Assembly: GCA_026391715.1 (NCBI GenBank)
Contig: JAPLDO010000022.1
Span: 1-64,000, forward strand
DNA: 64,000 nt
From: Bacteroidota bacterium
GTDB taxonomy: Bacteria > Bacteroidota > Bacteroidia > Bacteroidales > FEN-979
Direction of reading: 5' to 3'
Shown: in pieces, positions 39,034 to 49,038 of the stretch
Numbering within the stretch: position 1 is the stretch's first letter
How the letters are laid out: the number at the start of each line of letters is the position of its first letter
Translations under genes and position numbers: made by a program
The notes under the pieces: generated by a model
What the model was told of the DNA's origin: nothing
The model's database searches: none
What the model saw: the letters and a program-made list of their open reading frames with translations, nothing else

Positions 39034-41880
39034 TTATTTCCCAATGCTTTTTTTAAATATGATCACTTTCTCGCGTAATTGTTTGATTAATATGGGCATG
39101 TTGATTTTGAGATAGTTGATTAATTTCGGAAGACGCTCGGTATGCCGCTTTGTTTTCGCATATTCATGAATCATTCTGATATTTGATCGTAGATTGTTGG
39201 ATGCAAAAATATCCATGCTTGATTTTATCTTATGCGCTGCTGTTGCCAGTTCGTCGAGATTGTTTTGATCGAATGCCTCAAACAGCGACTGGCAATATCC
39301 TGGAGTAAATTCAATGAATTTTTCGCTCATTGAGATTATATCACTGGTTTTATCGCCCAGCAGTCTGGAGAGTTTATCTAAGTCATACTGAATTTCCGGC
39401 TCACCTTCTGAATCTTGACCCTTTAGCGTATCAGCTTCGGCAGCAGAAATATATTCAGGCAGTATATTCAACCATTTGAGTATTTGTGCGTATAGAAGGT
39501 CCTCCTCAAAAGGTTTGGTTATGTAGTCATCCATTCCGGCGTCATGTGCCTGAGCAATAGCATCCTGGGTAGCAAAGGCTGTAAGCGCTATAACAGGTGT
39601 GGTCAAATGCCTTTCACGACGAAGGATTTTCGTTGCAGAGCAACCATCGAGAACGGGCATCTGCATATCCATCAGTATAATGTCAAATGTTTTTTCACCG
39701 ACTTTTTCGATAGCTTCAAGACCGTTTTCAGCAATAGTGACAATCGAATTCCATCCCTCAATAATTGATTTGACGATAAACTGATTGAACTGATTGTCCT
39801 CAACAACAAGAATTTGCTTTCCACGCAATGTTTCAGGATTGATCAGGATTTTCCTATTCATTTCAAAAATGGCGTTCAGGTCGGTTAGCTGGAGATCAAT
39901 GGTAAAAAAGAACCGGCTTCCTTTTCCTTTTTCACTTTCAAGTTGAAGCTCGCCTCCCATCAGTTCAACAAGTTGCCTGCTTATTGCCAAACCAAGTCCG
40001 GTTCCGCCAAAAACGCGGGTTACACTTTCATCTTCCTGTTTAAATTTTTCAAAGATAGTTTTCTGTTTATCATCGCTAATCCCTATTCCCGTATCTTTCA
40101 CAGCAAAGAGTAGTGAATAGTTCGTTTCGGTTTCGCGAACCAGTTTGCACGACATTTCCACACTTCCTGAAGGAGTAAATTTGATGGCATTGCTCACAAG
40201 GTTAATCAGTATCTGCTGAAGTCGCACAGAATCTCCTAAAACCGGTTTCTTTATTTGCGGGTCGAAACGAGTTGTCATGGCGATCATTTTTTCGTCAGCC
40301 GCATGTTCGAGGAAAGTGTAAACGCGGTCAAAACTTTCCTGCAAATTGAATGGAATAGTTTCAAGATCAATCTTGCCTGCTTCAATTTTGGAAAAATCGA
40401 GAATTTCGTTGATGATACCGAGCAGGTTTTCCCCTGAAACCATCAGATTATCGTTAAGCTTTTTCTGATCCGGCGATAAATTTGTTGACCGTATCAATTT
40501 TGACAAGCCGATTACGGCATTCAGCGGAGTCCTGATTTCATGGCTCATATTGGCAAGAAACATACTCTTGGCAGCGTTAGCCGATTCAGCCTCATTTTTG
40601 GCTTTCATCAGGTCATTTTCTATCTGCTTTCTCGCTGTTATATCGCGGTATTCCCATAGGTTCCCAAGAAATTTTTCTTCCATAAATATTGGAATGTAAT
40701 CGCGTTCAAAGGTACGGCCGTCAATAAGTTCAAGAATCTCGCTGATGACGGGACTTTTATCTCTTAGTATTTCGTCTATTCTTCCAATAAAATATTGAGG
40801 ATTTTTAAACATATTTTTCGTTTCTTCCGCCGAATTTGAGCAGTTCATACCGAGAAGGAATTCGGGTTCAACAGGTATATTGAAAAGATCGCAAAAAGCC
40901 TGATTTATCAGAGCAATATTTCTGTACTGATCCTCTACGAGGATCCCGGAACGAAGGTTTTTGATGAGTGTGGATAGCCGGATCGAAACCGATTCCAGTT
41001 TATCGTGGGCTTTTTTTTGCTCGGTGATATCGCGTTGAAGGGAGATAAAATTAGTGAGTTCTCCCGATTTGTTGAAAATTGGTTGAATCTGAACCCTCAC
41101 CCAGAAAGGAGTTCCATTTTTATTATAATTCAACAGGTCTTTTTCAATAGGAACTTTATCATTAATCGCCTTAAGTATTTCACTAATGTCTGCCGGATCG
41201 GTATCAGCGCCTTGCAGAAGGTCGCCGGGTCTGAGGCCCTTGACTTCCTGAAAAGAGTAACCCGTAAGGCGTTCAAAGCTGGGATTCACCCACTCGGTGA
41301 TACCGTCTTTTCCGGTAATAATAACCGCATTGTCTGTTTCATGAGCAATCAGGGAAGTTTTTCTAAGTTGCGCCTGATTAAGGATGTTTCCGTAAATACC
41401 GCCGGCAATATTGCATACAAATGAAAGGATCACAACATATTCCTCAGTGAACTGGTTTTTATTTTCGCTAACAATACCAAAAGCGCCCACTGCGTTTTCT
41501 CCGTTGAGAACAGGAATAAAAATGCGTGATCTAACAATAAATCCTCTTTTGGAAGAGATAGTTCTTTGTTCCGGGTCATTTTCTGTATCAGGAATATTTA
41601 CAATCTCCTTAGTTCTGAAAACATATCCGGGATGACGTTCCATGGCTGTACGCTCTGCCTCCACCTGCTCGTCGGCTGTGAATCCTTTTGCAACCAGGAG
41701 TTTTAATTTTTCTTCCTGAAAATCATAAAGGTACAAACCTGAAAATTCAATATCCATAAGATCGTCAAGAGCCTCCTCTACGCTGATAGCAAGTTCTTCG
41801 AGAGTATTTATGTGGGTGTAACCGGAAGAAAAGCGATTTAAACGATTCAGAATATCAAGATGATTTTGAATTTTTAACAT
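39034..41880 (-). CDS. Hybrid sensor histidine kinase: GAF-PAS-PAS-HisKA-HATPase-REC-Hpt
   Basis: 948 aa; PAS GKDGITEWVNPSFERLTGYS; H-box MFLANMSHEIRTPLNAVIGLSKL; G-box FGGTGLGLAISRQLVELMGG; REC ILVVEDNQFNQ...ILMDMQMPVLDG; C-terminal Hpt-like TAAHKIKSSM. Confidence 0.96.
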   Translation of the reverse strand: MLKIQNHLDILNRLNRFSSGYTHINTLEELAISVEEALDDLMDIEFSGLYLYDFQEEKLKLLVAKGFTADEQVEAERTAMERHPGYVFRTKEIVNIPDTENDPEQRTISSKRGFIVRSRIFIPVLNGENAVGAFGIVSENKNQFTEEYVVILSFVCNIAGGIYGNILNQAQLRKTSLIAHETDNAVIITGKDGITEWVNPSFERLTGYSFQEVKGLRPGDLLQGADTDPADISEILKAINDKVPIEKDLLNYNKNGTPFWVRVQIQPIFNKSGELTNFISLQRDITEQKKAHDKLESVSIRLSTLIKNLRSGILVEDQYRNIALINQAFCDLFNIPVEPEFLLGMNCSNSAEETKNMFKNPQYFIGRIDEILRDKSPVISEILELIDGRTFERDYIPIFMEEKFLGNLWEYRDITARKQIENDLMKAKNEAESANAAKSMFLANMSHEIRTPLNAVIGLSKLIRSTNLSPDQKKLNDNLMVSGENLLGIINEILDFSKIEAGKIDLETIPFNLQESFDRVYTFLEHAADEKMIAMTTRFDPQIKKPVLGDSVRLQQILINLVSNAIKFTPSGSVEMSCKLVRETETNYSLLFAVKDTGIGISDDKQKTIFEKFKQEDESVTRVFGGTGLGLAISRQLVELMGGELQLESEKGKGSRFFFTIDLQLTDLNAIFEMNRKILINPETLRGKQILVVEDNQFNQFIVKSIIEGWNSIVTIAENGLEAIEKVGEKTFDIILMDMQMPVLDGCSATKILRRERHLTTPVIALTAFATQDAIAQAHDAGMDDYITKPFEEDLLYAQILKWLNILPEYISAAEADTLKGQDSEGEPEIQYDLDKLSRLLGDKTSDIISMSEKFIEFTPGYCQSLFEAFDQNNLDELATAAHKIKSSMDIFASNNLRSNIRMIHEYAKTKRHTERLPKLINYLKINMPILIKQLREKVIIFKKSIGK

Positions 41881-42306
41881 CTACTGTATTTTTAATACAT
41901 CAAGCGCCGCTTCGGCGCATTGCTGGTCTTGTGCATAATGACTACCACTAACTCCAATAGCTCCTACCACCTGGTCGTTGATTATTATTGGCGTCCCGCC
42001 TCCCATAAGCATAAAGTCGGTGAAATCATGAACTCCTTCGCGAAGAATGGGATCATCTTTAATAAAGCCGAACCATGTTTCGCCGGTTGGTAACCCAAAT
42101 CCTGCGGCAGTAATGGCTTTTTTGCGGGAGGCGTCAATGGCGATGAGTGGCGCGTGGTCCATGCGGGCAAAGAATTTGGGAATACCGCTTTCATCAACAA
42201 CTGTTACCGCTATTGAAAGTCGAAGTTCATTTGCTTTTTCAATGGCGGCATTTACCATTTTTTCCGCAGTTGACAAGGTAATGGTTAGTTTGTTAAATGT
42301 ATTCAT
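41881..42306 (-). CDS. GlcG/HbpS family (DUF336) protein
   Basis: 141 aa; AIEKANELRLSIAVTVVDESGIPKFFARMDHAPLIAIDASRKKAITAAGFG...GGGTPIIINDQVVGAIGVSGSHYAQDQQCAEAAL. Confidence 0.93.
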   Translation of the reverse strand: MNTFNKLTITLSTAEKMVNAAIEKANELRLSIAVTVVDESGIPKFFARMDHAPLIAIDASRKKAITAAGFGLPTGETWFGFIKDDPILREGVHDFTDFMLMGGGTPIIINDQVVGAIGVSGSHYAQDQQCAEAALDVLKIQ

Positions 42307-42328
42307 TTCAGGTATTTAATTAAATCAA

Positions 42329-43777
42329 TTACTGGTTTACCGTTGCGCGTTTTATTCCGGAATAATTTATTTTACCTGCAACTCCGAGGTATTTGATCAC
42401 AGCTTCGGCGGTTGTCAGGTTCGAAAGTGTTCCCTGATCGCGATGATCAAACTTGTAGGTGTATGCCATATAATTATTCATTGCCACGAGATATTCCTTT
42501 GAGGAGTCCAATAATTTCCCCGATTTATCCAACATTTTAACCGATATGCATTTGGTTGCGCCATCATCTGTTACCTCATAGCTCATTCCCGAAACCTGAA
42601 GGTCAATTCCTTTTTCATGCCTGTAACCGTAACAGATTAGAGATTTTATTTCGTCGGCAGTCATTGAAAAGAGAATAACCTGGTTGTTAAACGGATCAAG
42701 TTTATAAATGTCTTTGAGTGTAATATTTCCTGCATTCATTGACTGCACGCGGATACCTCCTTTGTTCTGAAACGCAATATCAACCTTGAGCTGGGCTGTA
42801 AGCGCGTCGGTCATCAAACTGCCCAGTTCGTCAACGCCTTCCAGCGGTTTTTCAGCAAAGCCGATAACCTTGTTAAATTCTTTATTGTTATTAACCTCAT
42901 CAATATAATTACGGACTTCAGGTTTTTCATTTTTCAGAATGGTAAACGGAATAACTTCATCGGAGCGCGAGATTAAATGGCCCTTTTGGATCATCAGGGT
43001 AAGTTTGCCGACATATCTAAGGTTAGCTTCCGCCTGAACAATCATAACATTCTTTTCCATCAAAGGTTTTTCAAGCAATGTATGTGAATGACCTCCAATG
43101 ATAACGTCAAACTGAGGCATTGAATCGGCGAGGCGGATATCGTCATCAACTCCAAGGTGCGATAACCCGATCATTATGCCGTAACGATCTTTAAGCCAGG
43201 AATATTCACGCGCTTTAACAAGTCCATTGGTAAAAGTAATTCCTTTCATATTCGAAGGATGCGCACTCGGCAAACCGTTGTCGTCAAGTTGGATCAATCC
43301 AAGGAAAGCAATGGAATCGCCATTTCCGGCGCCAAAAACCTGGAATGGACGGGGTTGTTTCAGCGTTGCGCCAAATGCGTTGAGGTTGCAGCAGATAAAT
43401 GGGAATTTCGCCTGCGCCATGCGTTTATTGAACATCTCCTGACCCATGTCAAATTCATGGTTTCCCATTGCGCTGAGGTTAAATCCACAACGGTTCATCA
43501 TATCCACCATTGGAAAACCTTTATCCGGTATCATATCCACCACAGGATTGCCGGTGAAGTTGTCGCCGGCGGCTACGAGGAAAACAAAGGGATGGAATCG
43601 CCGCAAACTATCTGCAAGATATGCCAGTTTTGCCATGTTGTCAATCTTCGAATGCATGTCGTTAACATGAAGAATGATAACTTCTGTGGGTTTTTTCTGC
43701 GCGGGGTCTTGCGAAAACAGAAGTAATGGCAGTAGAAAGAAGAAAGTAGGAACGAGTGGAAAATAACGTTTGTTCAT
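42329..43777 (-). CDS. Metallophosphatase/5'-nucleotidase (UshA-like)
   Basis: 482 aa; signal peptide; VIILHVNDMHSKIDNMAKLAYLAD, MGNHEFDMG, VIIGGHSHTLL. Confidence 0.93.
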   Translation of the reverse strand: MNKRYFPLVPTFFFLLPLLLFSQDPAQKKPTEVIILHVNDMHSKIDNMAKLAYLADSLRRFHPFVFLVAAGDNFTGNPVVDMIPDKGFPMVDMMNRCGFNLSAMGNHEFDMGQEMFNKRMAQAKFPFICCNLNAFGATLKQPRPFQVFGAGNGDSIAFLGLIQLDDNGLPSAHPSNMKGITFTNGLVKAREYSWLKDRYGIMIGLSHLGVDDDIRLADSMPQFDVIIGGHSHTLLEKPLMEKNVMIVQAEANLRYVGKLTLMIQKGHLISRSDEVIPFTILKNEKPEVRNYIDEVNNNKEFNKVIGFAEKPLEGVDELGSLMTDALTAQLKVDIAFQNKGGIRVQSMNAGNITLKDIYKLDPFNNQVILFSMTADEIKSLICYGYRHEKGIDLQVSGMSYEVTDDGATKCISVKMLDKSGKLLDSSKEYLVAMNNYMAYTYKFDHRDQGTLSNLTTAEAVIKYLGVAGKINYSGIKRATVNQ

Positions 43778-43839
43778 GTTTTGAATCTTTATGCAAATGT
43801 AGTAAACAATCGGATGAACTTTATAATGATGAAATAAGC

Positions 43840-43847
43840 TAATTTTG
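43840..43847 (+). promoter_or_regulatory. -7 box TAATTTTG abutting the arfB start codon
   Basis: TAATTTTG ends 4 bp before ATG at 43852. Confidence 0.45.
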
Positions 43848-43851
43848 CCGA

Positions 43852-44265
43852 ATGGATAAAAACTTGTCAGATAGAGATTTCGGCAGGGAGTTTAAATTCA
43901 GCGCATCTCGCAGCAGCGGACCAGGCGGTCAGAATGTGAATAAGGTGAGCACGAAAATGGAGTTGCGGTTTCACCTTGCGTCATCGGCATTGCTTTCGGA
44001 TGCGGAAAAGGAGTTGATTGCTGAAAAACTTGCCAGCCGGATTAATGCCGCTGGTGAACTGGCGCTCGTTTCGCAATCGGAACGGTCGCAGTTACAGAAT
44101 AAGGAAAAAGTTGTCGAAAAATTTTATCTCTTGCTTAAACGCGCTTTAACACCACGTAAGAATCGTAAACTGACAAAGCCATCCAGGGCTTCGAAAGAGG
44201 AGCGTCTGGAAATCAAGAGACAACTTTCGGAGAAGAAGGAGCGACGGCAGAGCCCGGAAGCCTGA
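43852..44265 (+). CDS. arfB: Alternative ribosome-rescue factor, peptidyl-tRNA hydrolase-like
   Basis: 137 aa; EFKFSASRSSGPGGQNVNKVSTKMELRF GGQ motif and basic C-terminal tail. Confidence 0.93.
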   Translation: MDKNLSDRDFGREFKFSASRSSGPGGQNVNKVSTKMELRFHLASSALLSDAEKELIAEKLASRINAAGELALVSQSERSQLQNKEKVVEKFYLLLKRALTPRKNRKLTKPSRASKEERLEIKRQLSEKKERRQSPEA

Positions 44266-44311
44266 TTCCATTTCATGAATACCTGCTTTAAAAACGGATG
44301 CTAAAAACAAA

Positions 44312-45160
44312 ATGAAGGTTTCAATTACAGCCATGTCCATGAAACTGAATGATCTGCATAAATTATCGAAATCGGTGGAGAGCGCGGCGCCAATGCCGGC
44401 GCTCTTTGTCGGTCATGGCAGCCCGATGAATGCCATAGAAAGTAATGTTTTCACCGAGGGCTGGCGGATGATGGCAACGACCATTCCACAACCGAATGCG
44501 ATTCTTTGTATCTCGGCTCACTGGGAAACCGATGGAACATGGGTAACTTCCATGTCCAAACCGAAAACCATCCATGATTTCGGAGGATTCCCGCAGAAAT
44601 TGTTTGACGTGCGGTATCCGGCGCCAGGAAGTCCCGGACTGGCAAAGGAGGCACAGGAAATGGTTACAAAAACAAGCGTCAGGCTTGATGAACAATGGGG
44701 ACTTGATCACGGCGCCTGGAGCGTGATCAAGCAAATGTATCCCGACGCTTCGGTTCCGGTGATCCAGATGAGCCTGGATTATAATAAAAGCGCGCAGGCG
44801 CAATATGACCTGGCGAGAGAGCTTAGCCCGCTGCGTAAAAAGGGAGTTCTGATCATCGGCAGCGGGAACATGGTGCATAATCTGCGTAAAATAGATTGGG
44901 CAAATCAAAACCAGGGGTTTGACTGGGCAAATGAAGCAAATGAAATATTCAAAAAGTTGATTTCAGGAAATGATCATCATCAACTGATCAATTATAAAAA
45001 ATTGGACTCAGCCGTGGGATTGGCAATTCCAACCGCCGAACATTACCTGCCATTGCTGTATATGCTTGCCATGAAAGGAGAAGATGAGGCAGTATCGTTT
45101 TTCAACGATCAAACCGTGATGGGTTCCCTTTCGATGACCTCGGTAAAAATTGGGGTTTGA
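44312..45160 (+). CDS. ygiD: 4,5-DOPA-type extradiol dioxygenase
   Basis: ALFVGHGSPMNAIESN, ISAHWETDGTWVTSMSKPKTIHDFGGFP, WGLDHGAWSVIKQMYPDASVPVIQMS; start could be an internal ATG (44330 or 44339). Confidence 0.93.
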   Translation: MKVSITAMSMKLNDLHKLSKSVESAAPMPALFVGHGSPMNAIESNVFTEGWRMMATTIPQPNAILCISAHWETDGTWVTSMSKPKTIHDFGGFPQKLFDVRYPAPGSPGLAKEAQEMVTKTSVRLDEQWGLDHGAWSVIKQMYPDASVPVIQMSLDYNKSAQAQYDLARELSPLRKKGVLIIGSGNMVHNLRKIDWANQNQGFDWANEANEIFKKLISGNDHHQLINYKKLDSAVGLAIPTAEHYLPLLYMLAMKGEDEAVSFFNDQTVMGSLSMTSVKIGV

Positions 45161-45203
45161 AGCCCCCCTTGAACCCCTGCTCCAAAAAATGCCTAAAAGC
45201 CCA

Positions 45204-45422
45204 TCAACAAAGGTTGTATCTGGTAATTGAAATGCGAGCGCCTTTCTCTTCCTTCATCACGAATTGATGAACTTTTTCCTTGTCTTTATGAAAGTAAAGG
45301 AGTTGCCCTGATTTCAGTTTCCCATCTTTATCAGAATACACCGGATCAGCCACAAGCGCCCATGAATCCGTGGCTGCTTTTTCTATTTCAGGCAATGTCA
45401 TTGCTTTTATATCTGTAACCAT
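45204..45422 (-). CDS. Small hypothetical protein
   Basis: 72 aa; MVTDIKAMTLPEIEKAATDSWALVADPVYSDKDGKLKSGQLLYFHKDKEKVHQF; plausible composition, family not recognised. Confidence 0.5.
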   Translation of the reverse strand: MVTDIKAMTLPEIEKAATDSWALVADPVYSDKDGKLKSGQLLYFHKDKEKVHQFVMKEEKGARISITRYNLC

Positions 45423-45554
45423 ACGATCGAATTTAAAAGCGGTTCATATACATAAAAATACAAAAATAAACCCAATTTCACTACCTTAATTTATGAGAAA
45501 TACTTTCTCCGATGCAGAGGTTGAAGATGTAAAGCGGGTGTGGCTGAATTAAAT

Positions 45555-47192
45555 TCAAGAAGTGCGTTCAAGTTCGCGAAGATTTTCCAGCTTTTTTTTC
45601 TGAAGGAAGCTCTGGATATCGCCAAGATGTTCCCTCACGCGCTTGTTCCCGAATTCATATACTTTGTTGACCAAACCGCTGAGAAAGTCGCGGTCGTGCG
45701 ACACCAGAATCATCGTACCGTCGTAATCCTGAAGGGCGCTTTTCAGAATGTCTTTGGTTTTCAGGTCGAGGTGGTTGGTAGGCTCGTCAAGGATCAGCAG
45801 GTTTACAGGTTCAAGGAGAAGTTTTATCATTGCAAGGCGGGTACGCTCGCCGCCAGATAAAACTTTGACTTTATTAGATGAGACTTCGCCGCCAAACATA
45901 AACGCCCCCAGAATGTCCCTGATTTTGGAACGGATATCGCCTTTGGCGGCGTCGTCAATGGTTTGAAAAACCGTGATTTCTTCATCGAGCAACGAAGCCT
46001 GGTTCTGGGCAAAATATCCAATCATAATATTGTGACCGATGGTCAAAACGCCCTCATAACCTTTTTCGCCCATAATCGCTCTGACAAGCGTTGATTTTCC
46101 CTCGCCGTTTTTCCCAACGAATGCCACTCGTTCGCCGCGTTCGATACTGAACGAAACATCAGAAAAAACAGTGTGATCGCCGTAATTTTTCGTCAGCCCG
46201 CCAAGAATTACCGGGTAGCTTCCCGACCTCGGCGACGGTGGAAATTTCAAACGGAGCGCCGATGTGTCCTCCTCGTCTATTTCAACCAGTTCAAGTTTTT
46301 CGAGCGCCTTTACTCTCGACTGTACTTGAAGAGTTTTAGAATAAGTACCCCTGAAACGTTCAATGAACTCCTGTGTTTCGGCGATCATCTTTTGCTGCTC
46401 ATCGTACTTCTTTTGTTGTTGTTGTCGTCGTTCGAGGCGCAGTTGCTGGTATGTTGTATAGTTTACCTTGTAGTCATAAATCCGCCCCATCGTCACTTCA
46501 ATAGTGCGGGTGGTGATATTGTCAACGAATGCGCGGTCGTGGGAGATGACTATTACAGCTTTGGCGCTGCTGATGAGGAAATCTTCGAGCCATTGAACCG
46601 ATTCGATATCCATGTGGTTGGTGGGTTCATCGAGCAGGATAAGGTCGGGTTTTTGCAGCAGGATTTTTGCAAGTTCGATCCTCATGCGCCAGCCTCCGCT
46701 GAATTCGCCGGTAGGGCGGGTGAAATCGGAGCGCATAAATCCCAGCCCCAGTAATATCTTCTCTATCTCCGCATCGTAGTTGATATCTTCAATGGAGTAA
46801 AACTTTTCGCTAAGCAGCGACAAATCTTCGATAAGTTTGTAGTACTCTTCCGATTCATAATCTGTCCGGGTTTCGATCTGGCGGTTGATCTCGTCAATCT
46901 GGGTTTTCATCCCGAAAACAGAGGCAAAAGCCTGCGACGCCTCCTCAAAAACGGCGCGACTGTCAAGGATCGTCAGATGCTGTGGGAGGTAGGCAATTAC
47001 CGCGCCTTTGGGAGATGATACCCGTCCGCTTGTGGGCGGTCGTTCACCTGCAAGAATCTTTAGCAAGGTAGATTTCCCGGCGCCGTTCTTGCCCATCAGG
47101 GCAATCCTGTCTTTTTCATTGATTACGAATGATACATTTTTAAACAGGGTGGTTCCCCCAAATTCTACTGTTAATCCTTCGGCTGCAATCAT
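45555..47192 (-). CDS. ABC-F family ATPase (two ABC domains)
   Basis: 545 aa; two Walker A sites (GKNGAGKST, GKNGEGKST), two signatures (GEFSGGWRMR, LSGGERTRLAM), two LDEPTNH motifs. Confidence 0.95.
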   Translation of the reverse strand: MIAAEGLTVEFGGTTLFKNVSFVINEKDRIALMGKNGAGKSTLLKILAGERPPTSGRVSSPKGAVIAYLPQHLTILDSRAVFEEASQAFASVFGMKTQIDEINRQIETRTDYESEEYYKLIEDLSLLSEKFYSIEDINYDAEIEKILLGLGFMRSDFTRPTGEFSGGWRMRIELAKILLQKPDLILLDEPTNHMDIESVQWLEDFLISSAKAVIVISHDRAFVDNITTRTIEVTMGRIYDYKVNYTTYQQLRLERRQQQQKKYDEQQKMIAETQEFIERFRGTYSKTLQVQSRVKALEKLELVEIDEEDTSALRLKFPPSPRSGSYPVILGGLTKNYGDHTVFSDVSFSIERGERVAFVGKNGEGKSTLVRAIMGEKGYEGVLTIGHNIMIGYFAQNQASLLDEEITVFQTIDDAAKGDIRSKIRDILGAFMFGGEVSSNKVKVLSGGERTRLAMIKLLLEPVNLLILDEPTNHLDLKTKDILKSALQDYDGTMILVSHDRDFLSGLVNKVYEFGNKRVREHLGDIQSFLQKKKLENLRELERTS

Positions 47193-47273
47193 CCGGTTAT
47201 TTTGCTAAATTTTTTTTGAGTATTGGGTGTTATACCCAGAGAAAAATATTTTAATGCGTATCCGCCTGCTTAC

Positions 47274-47387
47274 TTACATTGTCAATATTAATATAGTTGG
47301 TCTTGAAACTCTTGCAAAATAAAGTCGCTTTTGCCTTTCATCAAGGTGAGGCAACATTTCATCTATTGCAATTTTAAGTTTTTCCAT
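47274..47387 (-). pseudogene. Possible ISAzo13-like transposase N-terminal remnant
   Basis: Minus strand MEKLKIAIDEMLPHLDERQKRLYFARVSRPTILILTM*; the LP.LDERQ+RL and SRPTI segments recall the ISAzo13 transposase N-terminus with an internal deletion. Confidence 0.35.
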
Positions 47388-47668
47388 ACTTCAAAGGTAT
47401 GAAAGAATCTGATAAAGCAAACGATATCTGTGAAGGTTATTACCTGACAAGCCCTTATGATAAAGCGCACTCGGCTTCGCTTTCCGGCACAGAAAGCTGT
47501 AGCTCGCGCCGCTTAAAAATGAGGATCAACGAATCGTTTCGGCGCTGGTGGATTTCGCAAAAACCCAGCCAAAACTCACCGAAAGTTTAAAAAATGCAGG
47601 GTAGCTTTGATTTGTTGAAACCGGTATGTCGGCAATTTCTGCAAATAAGAATTGCATACCTTTGCCTG

Positions 47669-49018
47669 ATGACTGTAGGCACAAAACGACTTTTACTTAT
47701 CAATCCCGCCAATTCCTACCGCAAGGGATATCTTCTGAGGCGCGAATCGAAACAGGTTCCTCTTGCGCTGGGTATTCTGGCGTCGCTGACGCCGCCGGAA
47801 TGGTCAATAAAAATTCTCGATGAAAATTTCAGGGAGTTCAGATTTCGCGACGCCGACCTCGTAGGTATTACCGCCGTTACAGCCTCGGCTAACCGCGCCT
47901 TTGAAATTGCAACCGTTTACCGTGAAAAAGGCATTCCTGTGGTTCTTGGCGGAATTCATGTCTCTTCAATGCCTGAAGAAGCTCTGAAATTTGCCGATAC
48001 GGTTGTTGTTGGCGAAGCGGAAGGAGTTTGGAAACAGCTCCTTCGCGATTTTGACTCCGGAAACCTACGGAAAATTTACTCCTCCGCTTTATCTGATATG
48101 AACAATATGCCTCCGGCTCGTCATGATCTTTTTCACCCCGGATATATCTTTGCTTCCATTCAAACCTCGCGAGGCTGCCCAATGGATTGCGGCTTTTGTT
48201 CGGTGCCTTTCTTTAACGGACGTCAGTACCGGCTGCGCAATCCCGAAGCAGTTGTTGATGAAATTGCTTCAGTTGCGAACAAACTCATCTATTTCGTCGA
48301 CGACAACATCATCGGATACAATAAAGAGGCTGAGATTCATGCCGCAACTATTTTCGAGGGAATGATCCGAAGAAATCTTAAAAAGGAGTGGTTTGCCCAG
48401 GTTTCGCTCAACATCGTTGAAAAACCCGGTTTGCTGAAACTGGCGGCAAAAAGCGGATGTCGTATGCTCCTTATTGGTATTGAGGCTGAAAACCCCGACG
48501 CTCTTAAAGATACAAATAAGCGGGTAAACCTTCGCCTTGGCGTTGATAACTATCAAAAAGCTTTCAGAATGCTCCATCGGCATGGTATTGTGGTTTTGGG
48601 AGCATTTATTTTTGGCATGGAAACCGATTCGGTTGAATCCCTTGAAAAACGAACAAAATATGTTCTTTCCAGCAGTGTTGATGTTGTCCAGGCAAGCGTT
48701 ATGACCCCGCTTCCGGGAACGAAACTTTTTGACAAAATCAGTCGGGAAGATCGTCTGCTTTGCAGGAATTTCCCAAAAGACTGGCAACATTTTCACTTCT
48801 CCGACGTGGTTTTCAAACCTGCCGGAATGACTGCCGAAGAGCTTGCGCGCGCCACCGACAGCGCATATCGGAAAATCTGCAATATGAACGCAATACGGTT
48901 GAAGTTTATCAGAACTTTGTGGAACACCCGCAGCCTTAGAAGCGCCGTGTGGGCATGGAACTCCAACATGAACTACAGGAGCGTGGGATTGGAGAAAAGG
49001 AGCGAGTACAAATATTAG
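47669..49018 (+). CDS. B12-binding-type radical SAM protein, paralogue 1
   Basis: Start chosen at MTVGTKRLLLINPANSYRKGYLL (track start 47594); GGIHVSSMPEEAL, SRGCPMDCGFCSV (CxxxCxxC). Confidence 0.93.
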   Translation: MTVGTKRLLLINPANSYRKGYLLRRESKQVPLALGILASLTPPEWSIKILDENFREFRFRDADLVGITAVTASANRAFEIATVYREKGIPVVLGGIHVSSMPEEALKFADTVVVGEAEGVWKQLLRDFDSGNLRKIYSSALSDMNNMPPARHDLFHPGYIFASIQTSRGCPMDCGFCSVPFFNGRQYRLRNPEAVVDEIASVANKLIYFVDDNIIGYNKEAEIHAATIFEGMIRRNLKKEWFAQVSLNIVEKPGLLKLAAKSGCRMLLIGIEAENPDALKDTNKRVNLRLGVDNYQKAFRMLHRHGIVVLGAFIFGMETDSVESLEKRTKYVLSSSVDVVQASVMTPLPGTKLFDKISREDRLLCRNFPKDWQHFHFSDVVFKPAGMTAEELARATDSAYRKICNMNAIRLKFIRTLWNTRSLRSAVWAWNSNMNYRSVGLEKRSEYKY

Positions 49019-49038
49019 AAGTTGCGAAATAGCAAAAA

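Noticed and set aside
46173-46754. 193-aa plus-strand ORF
   Set aside because: Antisense to the ABC-F ATPase gene.
47399-47590. 63-aa plus-strand ORF
   Set aside because: No coherent domain; probably debris near a possible transposase scar.
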